From positions 17,608,001 through 17,672,000 of the forward strand of contig JBANAY010000003.1 in assembly GCA_037952775.1 (NCBI GenBank): a stretch of DNA of 64,000 bases, in the 5' to 3' direction. This DNA comes from Clonostachys chloroleuca. Taxonomy: Eukaryota > Ascomycota > Sordariomycetes > Hypocreales > Bionectriaceae. The notes below the pieces were generated by a model. It was given only the letters and a program-made list of their open reading frames with translations, had not been told where the DNA came from and did not search any database. Position numbers and translations under genes: made by a program. Of the stretch, positions 45,095-55,997 are shown piece by piece (the first letter of the stretch is position 1; each line of letters starts with the position of its first letter).

Positions 45095-46324
45095 TGAAAA
45101 GATGAACTATGTTTGTTGGAGACAGACAGACATTGAGAGTAAAATAAAAAAGAAAAGATTACGTTTAGCTTTTGAGAAGTAGATCTAGTTCTCTGTACTT
45201 TAGTTCTCTGTACTTTAATTCTCTGTACTTTAGTTCTCTGTACTTTAGTTCTCTGTACTTTAGTTCTCTGTACTTTAGGCCTGCACAAAAAAATGAAACA
45301 ACTAAAAACGAATCGTTATTTGATATTGCTTTCGACCAAGGTAATTAATAAATATTCCTCTCAAGCGACACTGGAACCTACCGGACACTATTATATTCCC
45401 CAAGGGTAGTGGCAAGCACGGGAAAATGGTGCAATCCCGGGTCCGTTTGACGTACGTCAACGCCAAGTGCTGCGTGTCATAATCAGGTCCCACCAACTCC
45501 TCCACGTACGTCCGCCTTCCTAAATAAACGAGCGAGCTGTGTCGGCTTCCGAGGCTTGCGATTTCCTGTGCCCTACTCTCGGCACTTGCTTGTGCTCATA
45601 GCCCCGCCGCCATGACAAAGCGTGCGGTACAGCCTTCGTAGGAACTGGGTGCTGCGAAGACCCCTACAATAAAGTCAAGCTCGATCCCAGCACCGTAGAC
45701 GACATTCTCTCAATCTACGAGTGATGACTCAACGACCTGTTTCGGTTCGGGTTGGCCCACCACGGCGCATTGTTGTGCCCTTGATTCATATCACGTTCCG
45801 AAGACAAATCGCGCGGCAGGACCCTTTTAGCGCGCACGTTGAGCCGATTCATGAGTAATGGGAATCCGCAAACCTCCTAGCGTTTCCCTCCAGATCGGCT
45901 TCGCCCCTTGCACGATAGCCTACTAAAAGGAGGTGATTCCTTATCGGTGGAATTTGATGCCCCTTGCGCAGGTTTATCAATCTATGATGCCTACTCTCTT
46001 GGAAGACTCATCAACTCATCTCACTCTTAAACCCTCGAGTTTGCCCTGCCATTAATCTGAGAGCGCTTTCTCTCCATCTCTCTCTGCGATATACCCACTC
46101 ACTTGTCCGTCACGTCTACGCGGCCCCTCTCAGACCTAATCTCGAGAGACCCCGCCCTGCTGGCTCAGGGTCCTGATAGATATCAAAGTCTTGTTTCAAC
46201 AGACCCGGTGTGGTTGGCCCTGATAGAACCCTCCATACCAGTTGGACCCCAATGGTCTCAGCATATCCCACCCTGACGTACGGAATTCGAGTGGCCCAGG
46301 GTCTCTGCTACCCTGTCTTGGTCC
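45095..46324. other. Intergenic region upstream of SIS-domain gene
   Basis: 1.2 kb. Holds the 15-bp minisatellite and a short coding-like plus frame at 45611-45724 (see findings). The last 300 bp are pyrimidine-rich and probably the leader of the SIS gene. Confidence 0.5.
45186..45275 (+). repeat. 15-bp tandem repeat, 6 units
   Basis: Six head-to-tail copies of TAGTTCTCTGTACTT from 45186 to 45275. Five are identical; the third has G to A (TAATTC...). It lies about 90 bp after the stop codon of the argininosuccinate synthase copy. Confidence 0.95.
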
Positions 46325-47566
46325 ATGACTATGGCGGACCATCGTCCATGTGAACACCAGCCTGTTCAGACCAGCGCCGTGCTGGTTCTGAATGCCACAA
46401 AGCGGCCCCTCATCCCTCCACCCTCTCCACCCACGCCCTCTCTACTGTCGCCACCGGAGAGCGCCTGCGAGATACCGGAAGCACTTGATCTGAACACATC
46501 TGGGAACTTAATTAATAAGAATGACGAAGTAGAGAGGAAGTGGCTCAGCGATGGCTTGCATGTGTTGCAGACCGAGGCTGCCGCTCTCAACAACCTGGCA
46601 ACCCTTTACCAGACCGACCCGACAGCCCGGCGCGGCTTCACCACCGCCGTCGACGCCATTACACGGCAGAGGAGGCTTGGCGGGAGACTCATCATAGCCG
46701 GGGTGGGCAAGTCGGGCCACATCGGCAAGAAGCTTGTCGCTACTTTCCAGAGCCTCGCCATCCCAGCCGTGTTCCTGCATCCCACCGAGGCCCTGCACGG
46801 CGACCTGGGTCTCCTGGGACCCCACGACGTCGTCATGCTCATCACCTTCTCCGGGAAGACGTCTGAGCTCCTGCAGTTGCTTCCCCACCTGGACGAAGCC
46901 CTACCCCTCATCGTCCTCACGGCGCACACGCGTCAGGAGACGTGTGCCATCTTAACGCACCGCCCCGACGGGATCCTCCTCCCGGCGACCATCCCTGAGC
47001 CGGAGACGACCTCATTCGGCGTCGCAGCCCCGACCACGTCCACTACCGCTGCGTTGGCAGTCGGGGACGCCCTCGCGATCGCAGCCGCTAATGAGCTTCA
47101 TCCAAGCGTGTCGTCAGTGTTCGCGAAGAACCACCCCGGTGGATCGATTGGTGCCGCGTTCCGGCGTCGCGCCCCTCAGACCATCAGGGACCTGGCGGTG
47201 CCATGGGACATGATGCCCGCGGTCGGCGACGACGCGCTGGGCGTGGACCTGCTGCGGGCTGGCTTCGGGGCCGCAGCCGGGTGGGTGCGGGTGGGTGAGG
47301 CCAGCGTCGTGTCGGCAGGCAGGATACGCACGCTGGGCAACGAGCAGCTCTCGCAGGTAGCCCGGCTCGTCCCTGGGCTCGTCGTCGGGAGGGCGGGCAT
47401 GATTCCCATGGCGTCAGGGACTCGAGTCGACCAGGCAGAGGTTCAGCTTAGAAACATGTGGGTCTCGAGCGCCTGCGCTCCGGACTCGGTGGTTGCTGTC
47501 GTCGACGAGGGGGGCATCGTTGGCGTGCTGGAAGCGACTATTGTTCTGCGAGAGATGAAAGCCTGA
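46325..47566 (+). CDS. SIS-domain protein, KdsD/GutQ-like sugar-phosphate isomerase
   Basis: Single exon, 413 residues; a Met two codons in (MADHRPCEHQ) is an alternative start. After a Pro/Ser-rich N-terminus of about 65 residues comes a linker helix and the SIS domain: IIAGVGKSGHIGKKLVATFQ, FLHPTEALHGDLG, VVMLITFSGKTSELLQLLPH, and TTSTTAALAVGDALAIA. The NHPGGSIGAAFRR block after it corresponds to the HPGG motif at the end of the SIS domain in arabinose-5-phosphate isomerases. The C-terminal about 140 residues occupy the place of the CBS pair in bacterial KdsD but are divergent. Bacterial relatives interconvert ribulose-5-P and arabinose-5-P (KdsD) or act in sorbitol metabolism (GutQ); the fungal substrate is unknown. 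The coding region is GC-rich and intronless compared with its neighbours. Confidence 0.8.
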   Translation: MTMADHRPCEHQPVQTSAVLVLNATKRPLIPPPSPPTPSLLSPPESACEIPEALDLNTSGNLINKNDEVERKWLSDGLHVLQTEAAALNNLATLYQTDPTARRGFTTAVDAITRQRRLGGRLIIAGVGKSGHIGKKLVATFQSLAIPAVFLHPTEALHGDLGLLGPHDVVMLITFSGKTSELLQLLPHLDEALPLIVLTAHTRQETCAILTHRPDGILLPATIPEPETTSFGVAAPTTSTTAALAVGDALAIAAANELHPSVSSVFAKNHPGGSIGAAFRRRAPQTIRDLAVPWDMMPAVGDDALGVDLLRAGFGAAAGWVRVGEASVVSAGRIRTLGNEQLSQVARLVPGLVVGRAGMIPMASGTRVDQAEVQLRNMWVSSACAPDSVVAVVDEGGIVGVLEATIVLREMKA

Positions 47567-50500
47567 AAGGGAGGGCGAGCACCGCTCGGTTTTATGGTGA
47601 TTGACCAATCTCAGGCGCAAACGGGCGCACGTGGGCTCGCATCGGTTCAGACACTAGATGTAAACGCATTCCACCCATCTTTGTAGAGGGAGCATAGCGT
47701 GCCATTCACCCACCAAGGTGGACCTGCGGGGAGGGTCGAATTGGCATCCGTTCCATGTCCGCTGGTATCTTTTGACACATTATTTGCCCATTTGTGCATA
47801 TGTATCATGCAAGACCATGGGAGGGAGGGGTAGTGTCAAATGCATTGAGACGGGAATCGCTTTTCGACAGGGCCGGCCGGAAATGGCAGGCTGCAGGATG
47901 ATCAGAATAGGGCAGTATTAACGGCCGGATCAGCTGGATGTAAATATAGACCGACCTCACACACACTCAATGAATGCACGTCGATTACCTGCTCGTATCG
48001 TTGTCACATCGGTGAGATATGTGCGCGCGCAAAGTCTATACTGCAGCCAATCCGTCTCTGTGATATAGCTTTGTCGTATTCGCCCCTAGAGCGCGCCAGT
48101 CAGACGCATCACATGTCGATATAGAGCGGTGAATGGGGGGCACACATTGTTAGTCGGAGGAAAAGGGCCTTTTGCCGTTGGCGGAGATAGAAACCCTGTA
48201 TTGAACTGAACCAAGGACAGCGCAAGACAACGCCCTGGTCAAGAGTTTGTTGTGCCAATCGAGATGCATGGAAGCAGTTCACGATGCGAGCTGACGCTGA
48301 TACGGCATCCGTTTCGGGGTGTGATGCAGCACGCAGCGCTCACCAATCCCGATGACGATAAAGCAGGAGCAATTGGCACAAATTGGTACTGGGACCAGGA
48401 TCCGTGCGTAGTGCGGGAGGGAGGCAGCCGAAGAGGGTGGGGAGGAAACTAGTATAGTTGGGTAAGATTTGGTGGGACAGCCAATGAAGGTGTTGAGAAG
48501 TTTGTCGAGATGCAAGTTTGCGAGAGAGCTCAAGCATTGATGGTGCTGGGATTGATGAATGTTGGGTGCAACGGTCGAGCCTTCTCGCGTGACCACTTGC
48601 TTCTTCCGAATAGCGGTGGATCGCGCCGTGTTTAGATGAGGCTGATCCTGGCTCCTTTAAACTGCAGCTGCGACCACGGTGCATCTGTAGCAGAGATGGA
48701 CTGGCGACGGTGGCCCTTGCTTTCTTGCAGGTCGCAGCCCAATGTCTCCCCTAAACCGCAAGCGAAATGGCGGCGGGTGCAGAGGCATTCTCTGTGCTCG
48801 CCAGCGCCTCTGGAGGCTGGCTAGTGAGCTGGGTCCGCTGGCCGTGTTTCCAGATGGCAAGGGGGATGTTGACATGTCGGCTGCATATGCATACATAAGC
48901 ACAAGGGCTGTTCACGTCGTTGGGGTTGATGCACGGTCGCGGGTGATATGCGGGCACCACTAGCCGCATTGTTGCAGACGGCACACGGATGCACAGCATG
49001 CACCTGATGGTGTGGTCGCATGTGCCCTCCTACTCATTTGGGACGAGGGCGTGAATGATAGCTGAGATTTCTCGGTATGCATGAATGTGGAGCGCTAATG
49101 GGTTGCGATGCCTTGGATGGAATTCGTTTTGGTGGCATTCCAGAAGTCGTGCTTTCTGGCAGGTGTGAGGAGAGTCATGTAACACGTTGCTAGGGACTAC
49201 CAGACAAATCTATCCCTATCCCATGGTGATTGTCCTATTAAATGGTAATTCCCATATGAGAAGTCCATTTTGAAGCTGCTGGTTCGCCAGGTGAGTCAAT
49301 GGCCACTGAGGCAAACGTTGGGGAAAACTTTGTGTTTGCGACCAGGTCCAATTGGATCTCCCTGTGCATCTGTGTCCTGTTCTCATCGAGACCAGCTGGG
49401 GTGCTGGACAGGGAGTTCCGCTTGAGCCGACCGTGGTCTTAGTTTTCTTGATTGAGACTCGGTTCCTTTGTGTCTTCATCTGGCCTGCAAGACAGGGCCG
49501 AACAGACGACATACAACCTACATATGCATACCTCAACCGCCGTCATGGTTGCGACAACCAAGTTCTGACCGGTCTCGAGGACCTGAACCGGGCTTCTGTT
49601 GGTTGGCGCGCATAGAGATAGGATCCTTTGTTGGACTCCTGCCACTCGTTCACTCACTCACTCGCTCATTCATTAATTCATTCATTCAATTGCTCACTTG
49701 CTCGCCCGCTCATTCATTCTTTTGGCTTCACGGAGCCCAACATCGTTCCGCCCGTACGTCCTCTTCCACCCTGGCGTCTTATCTGCACAAGGTTCAATCC
49801 GGCATCAACACCATCCCCCGTCTGTCGTGGTGACCCTGCTAACAGCCCCGCCCAGCCATCTCAGCGACCCTCTTTTCATGCTGCCCCTGGGTCAAACTAG
49901 AGAACCTTACACCTGGGTCCTTGTAAGTCGCAGCTCCAGCAGTAGCGCCATGTCACTACCTGTACGGCTGACAGAGGACCCCTGGTGAAGCAAGCTAACT
50001 GTCTGATGCTGTTATGACAGGCCTGCATCTGCATCCTTCCGTTGCTCGTATGCACTGGAACTGACCCGCGGCAGCTTGTTGGAGCAACTCCATTTCCACT
50101 GCACCGATCCCCTCTCTTATCGGCAGTGTTTTCCTTTTGTCCCTGTCTGTCTTGATCTTTTGCTTGACCATTTAATGGGCCAGTCCACTGCGACCCGAGA
50201 CTAGTCCGTCCGTCTCCCGATCTACTGTTTCCACCTCGCTTGCTCAAATCGATCTATGCACCATCCATGTCCGGCCAACCTTCATGACTCTCCTTGTCAG
50301 TCATCGTCCTACGTTCGACGCTAGCGGAAACGTGCAAAAGGTGGTTTACTGAGTGGTCCAGACACCAAGCCAACACCTAATTGCACCACTTTTTTCTTCC
50401 TCTGTGGAAACAGGACGGTATTGGCAACCTAGCCCGACTCCAATTTTTTCCTTTTTCCAATTCTTGGTCATCGGCATTATTACGTTTGCTTCGTCAACCA

Positions 50501-51547
50501 GCAGTTTGCCTTGGCTGCTGTGGGAACCTGGTTAGAAACATCAATTCCGGGCAGTTCTCGGTTTTTGCATAGCTTCATCCATTTTCCCGAGTTCGCTTTA
50601 CCCCATTAAGAGACGGCCTTTTGGCTCCCGTCCTCACACTCACTCTCTTTCCTTTCTTTCTCTCTCTGTTTCCCTACTTGTTCTGCGATTCCTCTTTGTC
50701 TTCTCATTTATAAGCCATTGTTTCCTTGCAATTGGCTTCTCTTCCTTGGCGTAGTGGGTGGTCCAGACACAAACCACCAGCTTCCCCAGCTTTCCCATTC
50801 CAACTCTGATTCTCGGATTGAGGCGCTAGCAACTTCACTTATCTCCCCAACCAGGGCCTTCCTTGATTGGAGAGAAGACTACCACCTGCCATTGGCACCT
50901 TGCTGTGCAACCGCGTTCAGGATTCGGCTGGTCTGTACATACATAGCCACGGTAACACGGACGGTGCAGGGTCCCCCAAGCAAGGACAAGCTCAGGATCC
51001 AACCACCCAGGTCGAGGCTGGCTTCGAGGGCCTACATACATAATCTAACACCGCCTCCTTCAGAGCTAGTGTACACCAGGTGCAAGTTCTAGCCTGCTAG
51101 CCGTGCACCTCGTGCCAGTGCTGTGCCCGTTCCATCTCTTATCCTGCCCAAGCCGATCCTTATCTGCGATTGGCCCCTCCCACCTTCTCTGGCCGCCACC
51201 CCCAGTCCGGACTTGCTGCAGAAAACCAACGTCATTTGGAGGCCCCCCAACCATCTCCAGTCTCCAATTATCGAACCCAAACCGTCAACCTTGTCCACCA
51301 CCGCTGCCGATTTGCTTCTGATGACACCTCGCCATCCCTCTGCATTCATTATTCTTATAAGTGTCGCCACAGCTCCAGAAATCGCACGCGGAGCACTTTT
51401 ACCGTTGACCGACCAGATCGCCACCCCAGGCCTGCAGGGGTTGCCGCCTGAGTCTGTTTACACCCAGGAAAAAGCAAATCAATTCCCCAACGGCACCGGT
51501 CCAATCTCTTCAATTGGCTCGGTCGCGCTCGTGTCCAGCCTGCCAGC
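47567..51547. other. Long gene-free region upstream of SPX gene
   Basis: 4 kb without a supported gene. Contains a CACGTGGG at 47628-47635, a TCAT/CTCA-rich simple-sequence patch around 49648-49725, and a CT-rich tract at 50630-50695. Plus-strand frames of 124 and 142 codons at 50718-51092 and 51123-51551 lack domains and are probably leader sequence. Confidence 0.5.
50630..50695 (+). promoter_or_regulatory. Pyrimidine-rich tract, possible core promoter of SPX gene
   Basis: A CT-rich run (CTCTCTTTCCTTTCTTTCTC and flanks) of the sort found just upstream of transcription starts in filamentous fungi. If this is the start, the SPX transcript would have a leader of about 0.85 kb. Inference from composition only. 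Confidence 0.3.
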
Positions 51548-53192
51548 ATGAAGTTCGGCGAGCAATTGGAACAACAATCTGTTCCGCAATGGAGTCTTCG
51601 TGAGTTTCCCCTAGCCAGTGCTTGTTCCTTGTCCCGCCTAGAAATTCAATTGCTCCCAATGCCTGCGCCACCCGAGTCAATGTCTAACCATGACGCATTT
51701 GCCTTCTCGTAGACAACCTCGATTATAATTCATTAAAGCATGAGATCAAGGCGCACACGACCCGCGATCAAGCAGCGGCGATAGCCATCCCCGGCCACCA
51801 GGATTCAGCCCTTTCGAAATTCGAGGATGGACTTTTTCGCGAGCTCTGCCGCCAGCACGACCGTGTCGATCTCTTCGTTTCTAGTAAAGCCGATGAGGTC
51901 AGCCGCCGTCTAGGTAAGCCACCTCTACGCCTCGCAAGCCCAGTTGCGCAAGGGTCAGCAACACTAACACAACGTTTGTCAATAGATCATCTCTCAGGTG
52001 CCATCCAGCGCCTGATTCGGAAACACTCCGACGATTCCGCTCCGACAGATTCTATCAAATATCACCGACGGCTTATCAAGTACGAAAGAGAGCTATATCA
52101 ATGCGGCGACGACATCCACGCGCTGTCCCGGTTTGGCAACGCACAGATTGTGGCCTTCCGCAAGATCATCAAGAAGTACAAGGTATGTTGTCCTCGTGCT
52201 CCAATCATGGCTCACTTATATGTCTGCAACAAGAGCGTTGTCGGCTAACCGGATCACTTCGAATAGAAATGGACCGGCTCTACTACATTGGGCGCTCGGT
52301 TCAATGAAACTATTCTTAATCACCCCAAGAGCTTCACCCGCCGCGACAATACACCTCTTCGCTTCAAATACCAGGAAATTTTGAGCACTCTTCAACGCGC
52401 CTACCCCAACCTGGACGAATTCAGCTCCCCTTCGACCATCGGAGACACTCGCTCCAGACGTGGCAGTGCCGCCGCCCAACAACCTCAGACTCAGTTTGAG
52501 CCCTTACCACCCCCCAGATACCCGAAGAACCTACCCAAAGCCCAACTGTACGGTATTGGAACGAGTACGACGACGGAAGCGAAGCTGGAACCCCTGACGA
52601 TGAATACGCTATTTATATCAACCCATACGAGACTACCTCGTTCCCTGGCCTCGATTATTTACAAGCTGCTCTGTCGCTCCCCTTCGAAAAAGCTAAGCAA
52701 CTATTCCACCGGGGGAAAAACCACGAGCGGTCGCCTCTTCTCACGGACTCTCGACCCACAACCCGTGGTTATGGGTCCATGAGTACAGACTCCGACGAGG
52801 ACGGCGGCTACGCAAGCTCATCCGACTTCCCAACCCAAGGTTATGCGGCCTACTATGCTTTTCCCAGCATCGGCGAGCAAAAGAACGTGCGCTATCGCAG
52901 CAACTTTCTCTTCTGGGGTACCATTAGCTGCTTCCTAGCTTCCTTCCTTCTTCTCGCCATTTCGGGCGTCCTCGTCATGACGGGGAGGCACAAGCTTCGT
53001 GTCGAGGTCGACGCTGCTGCGGCAGTCGGCGTCGTCATGAGCCTATTCTTCGCCTGCGCGGCCGTGGCAATGTCCTTGTACCGGAGGGATCCATTATCAA
53101 TATCGCATCGTTTAGTAATTGGCAGTTGTTTCATCGCGTCGTGCATCCTCAACGGAATGCTACTAGTAATAGTTGCAAGCAACACACCATGA
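51548..53192 (+). CDS. SPX-domain membrane protein (VTC-like), with apparent 1-nt frameshift
   Basis: Five-part gene: exons 51548-51599, 51713-51913, 51986-52182 and 52267-53192, with introns bounded by GTGAGT, GTAAGC and GTATGT donors and TAG acceptors. The N-terminus is an SPX domain: MKFGEQLEQQSVPQWSL, HNLDYNSLKHEIK, SKFEDGLFRELCRQHDRVDL, and ARFNETILNHPKSFTRRDNT. SPX domains sense inositol pyrophosphates and so phosphate status. In exon 4 the frame breaks at six C (52510-52515): upstream reads EPLPPP, downstream from the next frame comes YWNEYDDGSEAGTPDDEYAI, then RGYGSMSTDSDEDGGY and three membrane helices (FWGTISCFLASFLLLAISGV; VGVVMSLFFACAAVAMSLY; VIGSCFIASCILNGMLLVIV). One additional C joins them into about 458 residues. 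There is no VTC polymerase tunnel domain, so it may be a Vtc5-like regulator or another SPX membrane protein. Confidence 0.82.
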
Positions 53193-53994
53193 CGACTGTC
53201 CACATCATGACTGTCCACATCATGACTGTCCACATCATGTTATAAATAACTCCCTGTCTGCTGTTGGTCTTACATATGGAGTTGGAACACCTGGAAAGAA
53301 ACCCCGGGGTTCCTTCATCCCCGCCACGAGCTGTGTCATATTTTCAACTTGCAACCCAAATTGTTACGAGCGTGGGCTTGATAACTGCTGAAGTCTTGGG
53401 CAAGTTCTGGAAAGTTGCCCCCCACCCGTCTTTTCTTGATTATTGGGAGGGTGCATCTTCGAATTGGTTGCTATGATCTATGCATTGATATCCCCATGAG
53501 TCATTCACACCGCCCCCCTCTCATCTTCCCGCATCTTCCTCCCCAAACAATGTTTGCATGTGCTCTCTCAAAATGTGGGCTGGTCTTCTGGGTATATTGG
53601 CTGGGGGGAAAATTGCAGTTTGCAGGTTCAGCGTCTGAGAATTATTAGGTAGCGTTGTGCTTGTTATGAGCTATGAGCCGTGATTGTTTTATTTATCCAA
53701 TCAGTGGTAATCCAAACCACAGCGCAGGATGGAAAATATAAGTAAATTTCCAAGTATGAAATACATATGTATCTTGCCCACATATCTGAGAAAGATGCTT
53801 TTATTCTGGCCGCAAAACCCCCCTGGTGAATCGTTTGGTATCAACAGAAGTAAAATAGCAATCGGGCACGTCTTCAGCGTGCGCACGCAACTCGTACGAT
53901 GAGACCTTGATACCTTGATAGTATCATAGCGCGTGCTGCCAGCCCATCCATCTCCTCCACCATAAAGGGGATGAAGGCCAATGAGACTTGGCCT
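53193..53994. other. Convergent 3' region between SPX gene and Zn2Cys6 gene
   Basis: 800 bp between stop codons. Besides the 15-bp repeat no further features seen. Confidence 0.5.
53194..53238 (+). repeat. 15-bp tandem repeat, 3 units
   Basis: Three perfect copies of GACTGTCCACATCAT starting 2 bp after the SPX stop codon. Confidence 0.95.
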
Positions 53995-55997
53995 CTAGTT
54001 TATGTTGAGAGACGAGAAAGTGAAATCGAGCACCGCATTCTCATTCTCGTCCTTGGTTGCAAGAAAAGACTCGATGCGCTTCACGAGTTGGCCTACGATC
54101 GAAATCAGGTTAGAATGATGCAAGTTCGATGTCGTTAGGGGAAGGACGAAAGGAACAGTAGCCCATCTGGGCACTTGAACCAAATCCGCCAAAATGTCAT
54201 CATATCATTTAGAAGGGATAGACTAACCAGCAACGCCCCACCTCTTGGCGAAGAAGTGTAATGAGCTGTAGATATCGTGGAATCTAGAGTCTGAATCTGG
54301 AATGACGTGCTCAAAGTTGCTTAGAGCAGCTAGACTATGATAGGCGGAAAAGGGAGTGACGGGTGAGCAGGTGGCAAGGAGGTCGGGGCGCTGTGCGAGG
54401 GATCGGTTGAGGTCGGTGATGGTATCTGCGATAATTCGTATAGTGAAGTTGACACCGGAAATGGCTTTTAGTACTTCGACGTTCGAGGATCCTGTGTTAA
54501 TGTTGGAGGCGTCGATTGATTGAAGATAGCTGCAGTATAGCAAAAGGAGTAGACTATAGGAGGGGAGAAGTATAAGTATGGTAAAACGAGAGGTCATTTC
54601 AGGAATTAGGATAGTGCCTTACCAGGTGCAGGTTGCAAAGCACTCGAAATACTCTCCCCATGTGGGGGTCTGCAACAACATTGCCTCGATGAGGTTTCGA
54701 GTGGCTATATCAAGCTCTTCAAATGAGGTGACACTTGGCGGTCTGCCTGACCAATGTGTCTCCAATTCCCAAGTCAGTGCCTTGGTGAGCAGAATAGCGC
54801 ACTGACAGTTACGCTGAAATGCTCCGAGTGTGACGCTCGCACAAATGTTGGCAGGATGGCGCTGCACAATCCGGACCGAGCTTTGCGTCTGGTTGTTCCA
54901 CACAATGTTCGTCGTCGGCAGCAGATCGTCGTCGGCAGGGCACGACACATGGAAGGGCTTCCACATTAGGCGGCGCTCAACGCGCAAGAGTCTAAGCAGT
55001 CAGATATAGGTTCAGAGTGCACAAGTTATGTATAAGTAATTTCTTCCGGGAAAGAAGCGAAGAAGAAGGCAACTCGAAAAATGTGGCTTACCTGTCTACG
55101 ATGAGAAGCGCCCAGTAGAGGTTCCATCTCTCCTCGTCCTCGGGTGACACAGGGAGATCTCTTTCCGCTTCGTTATATTTTATAGGTCGAATGTTGAGGA
55201 ACTTTGCTGTGGTGTATGCATCGCCCACGGTTACATAGGCCTTCATAAAATCTCCATGTCCAAACTCATAAAGACACAAAAGAGCGGCACATTGAATCAA
55301 CTCCATGCTTGGGGCGACTTGTGCCCGCAGCATACTGAGCAGCCGTTTTGCGATAATATAGGTGGGTAGGACGAGCATCTCTGTGCCGTCAGGCATGACC
55401 TGGTTCCCGGCATCGGCATATGACGTTACAAGGTGCATGCAGACGATAAGAAGGGCGAGGCATGGATCCTCAGGCGAGTCGTTCTGGCCGAGGGTCTCGA
55501 TCTTGCGGAGAAAACGATCCTGGTGAATGGCCGAGAGCCATAAGTTGGTCGTCTGGAAGTAGAGATTTACGGAGTCGCGCCAAATAATGTTCTTCGAGGT
55601 CAGCAATCCCATTATCAATGCGGGTGGTGTATCCAGCTCTGGTTCGAAAATGGGATTTCTTGAAACGGCCCCGACATGGTCCTTGGGACTGAGCGAGGCT
55701 CCATATGCTGAAGGGTCTACAACAGTAGTAGTAGGTGCCGTGAAGACATAGTCGTAGCAGCAAGTCGCAGCCAGCCTGGGATCACTGTCAGCGGGAACTT
55801 GGACCAGTCTTCTAATCCGCTTTACAAGGGAGGGTATCTGGTATGTACCTCACGCATCGCGAACAAGATGGCAGGGCCTTGTCACACTTCTTCTTGGTCC
55901 GCGTGCATTTTTCACAGGCTCGGTGGGCTCGCTCCTGGTCTTCGTCCATTGGAGACTGGGAACCCCGTAAGGATGCTGCTTTAGGCTTCCTCACCAT
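53995..55997 (-). CDS. Zn2Cys6 transcription factor
   Basis: Five exons: 55849-55997, 55092-55775, 54623-54991, 54228-54529 and 53995-54092, giving about 533 residues. The DNA-binding domain spans the first splice: C-x2-C-x6-C-x6-C-x2-C-x6-C, starting ACEKCTRTKKKCDKALPSC and completed by VRLAATC in exon 2. After a linker comes a fungal-specific middle homology region: NLWLSAIHQDRFLRKIETLG, CLALLIVCMHLVTSYAD, MELIQCAALLCLYEFGHG and RWNLYWALLIVDR, the last joined to LLRVERRLMW. The acceptor of exon 4 is ambiguous: a TAG 24 nt upstream is also in frame and would add eight residues. Target genes are unknown; adjacent genes give no obvious cluster. The gene is divergent from the GNAT gene over 2.9 kb. 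Confidence 0.85.

Noticed and set aside
49648..49725. TCAT/CTCA-rich patch as CRISPR-like or satellite array
   Set aside because: Irregular tetranucleotide simple sequence, no constant repeat and spacer structure.
49781..49810. Possible tRNA T-arm (GGTTCAATCC)
   Set aside because: No matching acceptor, D or anticodon stems around it.
50718..51092. 124-codon plus frame upstream of SPX
   Set aside because: No domain, unusual composition, and lies in the expected leader/promoter; kept only as non-coding sequence.
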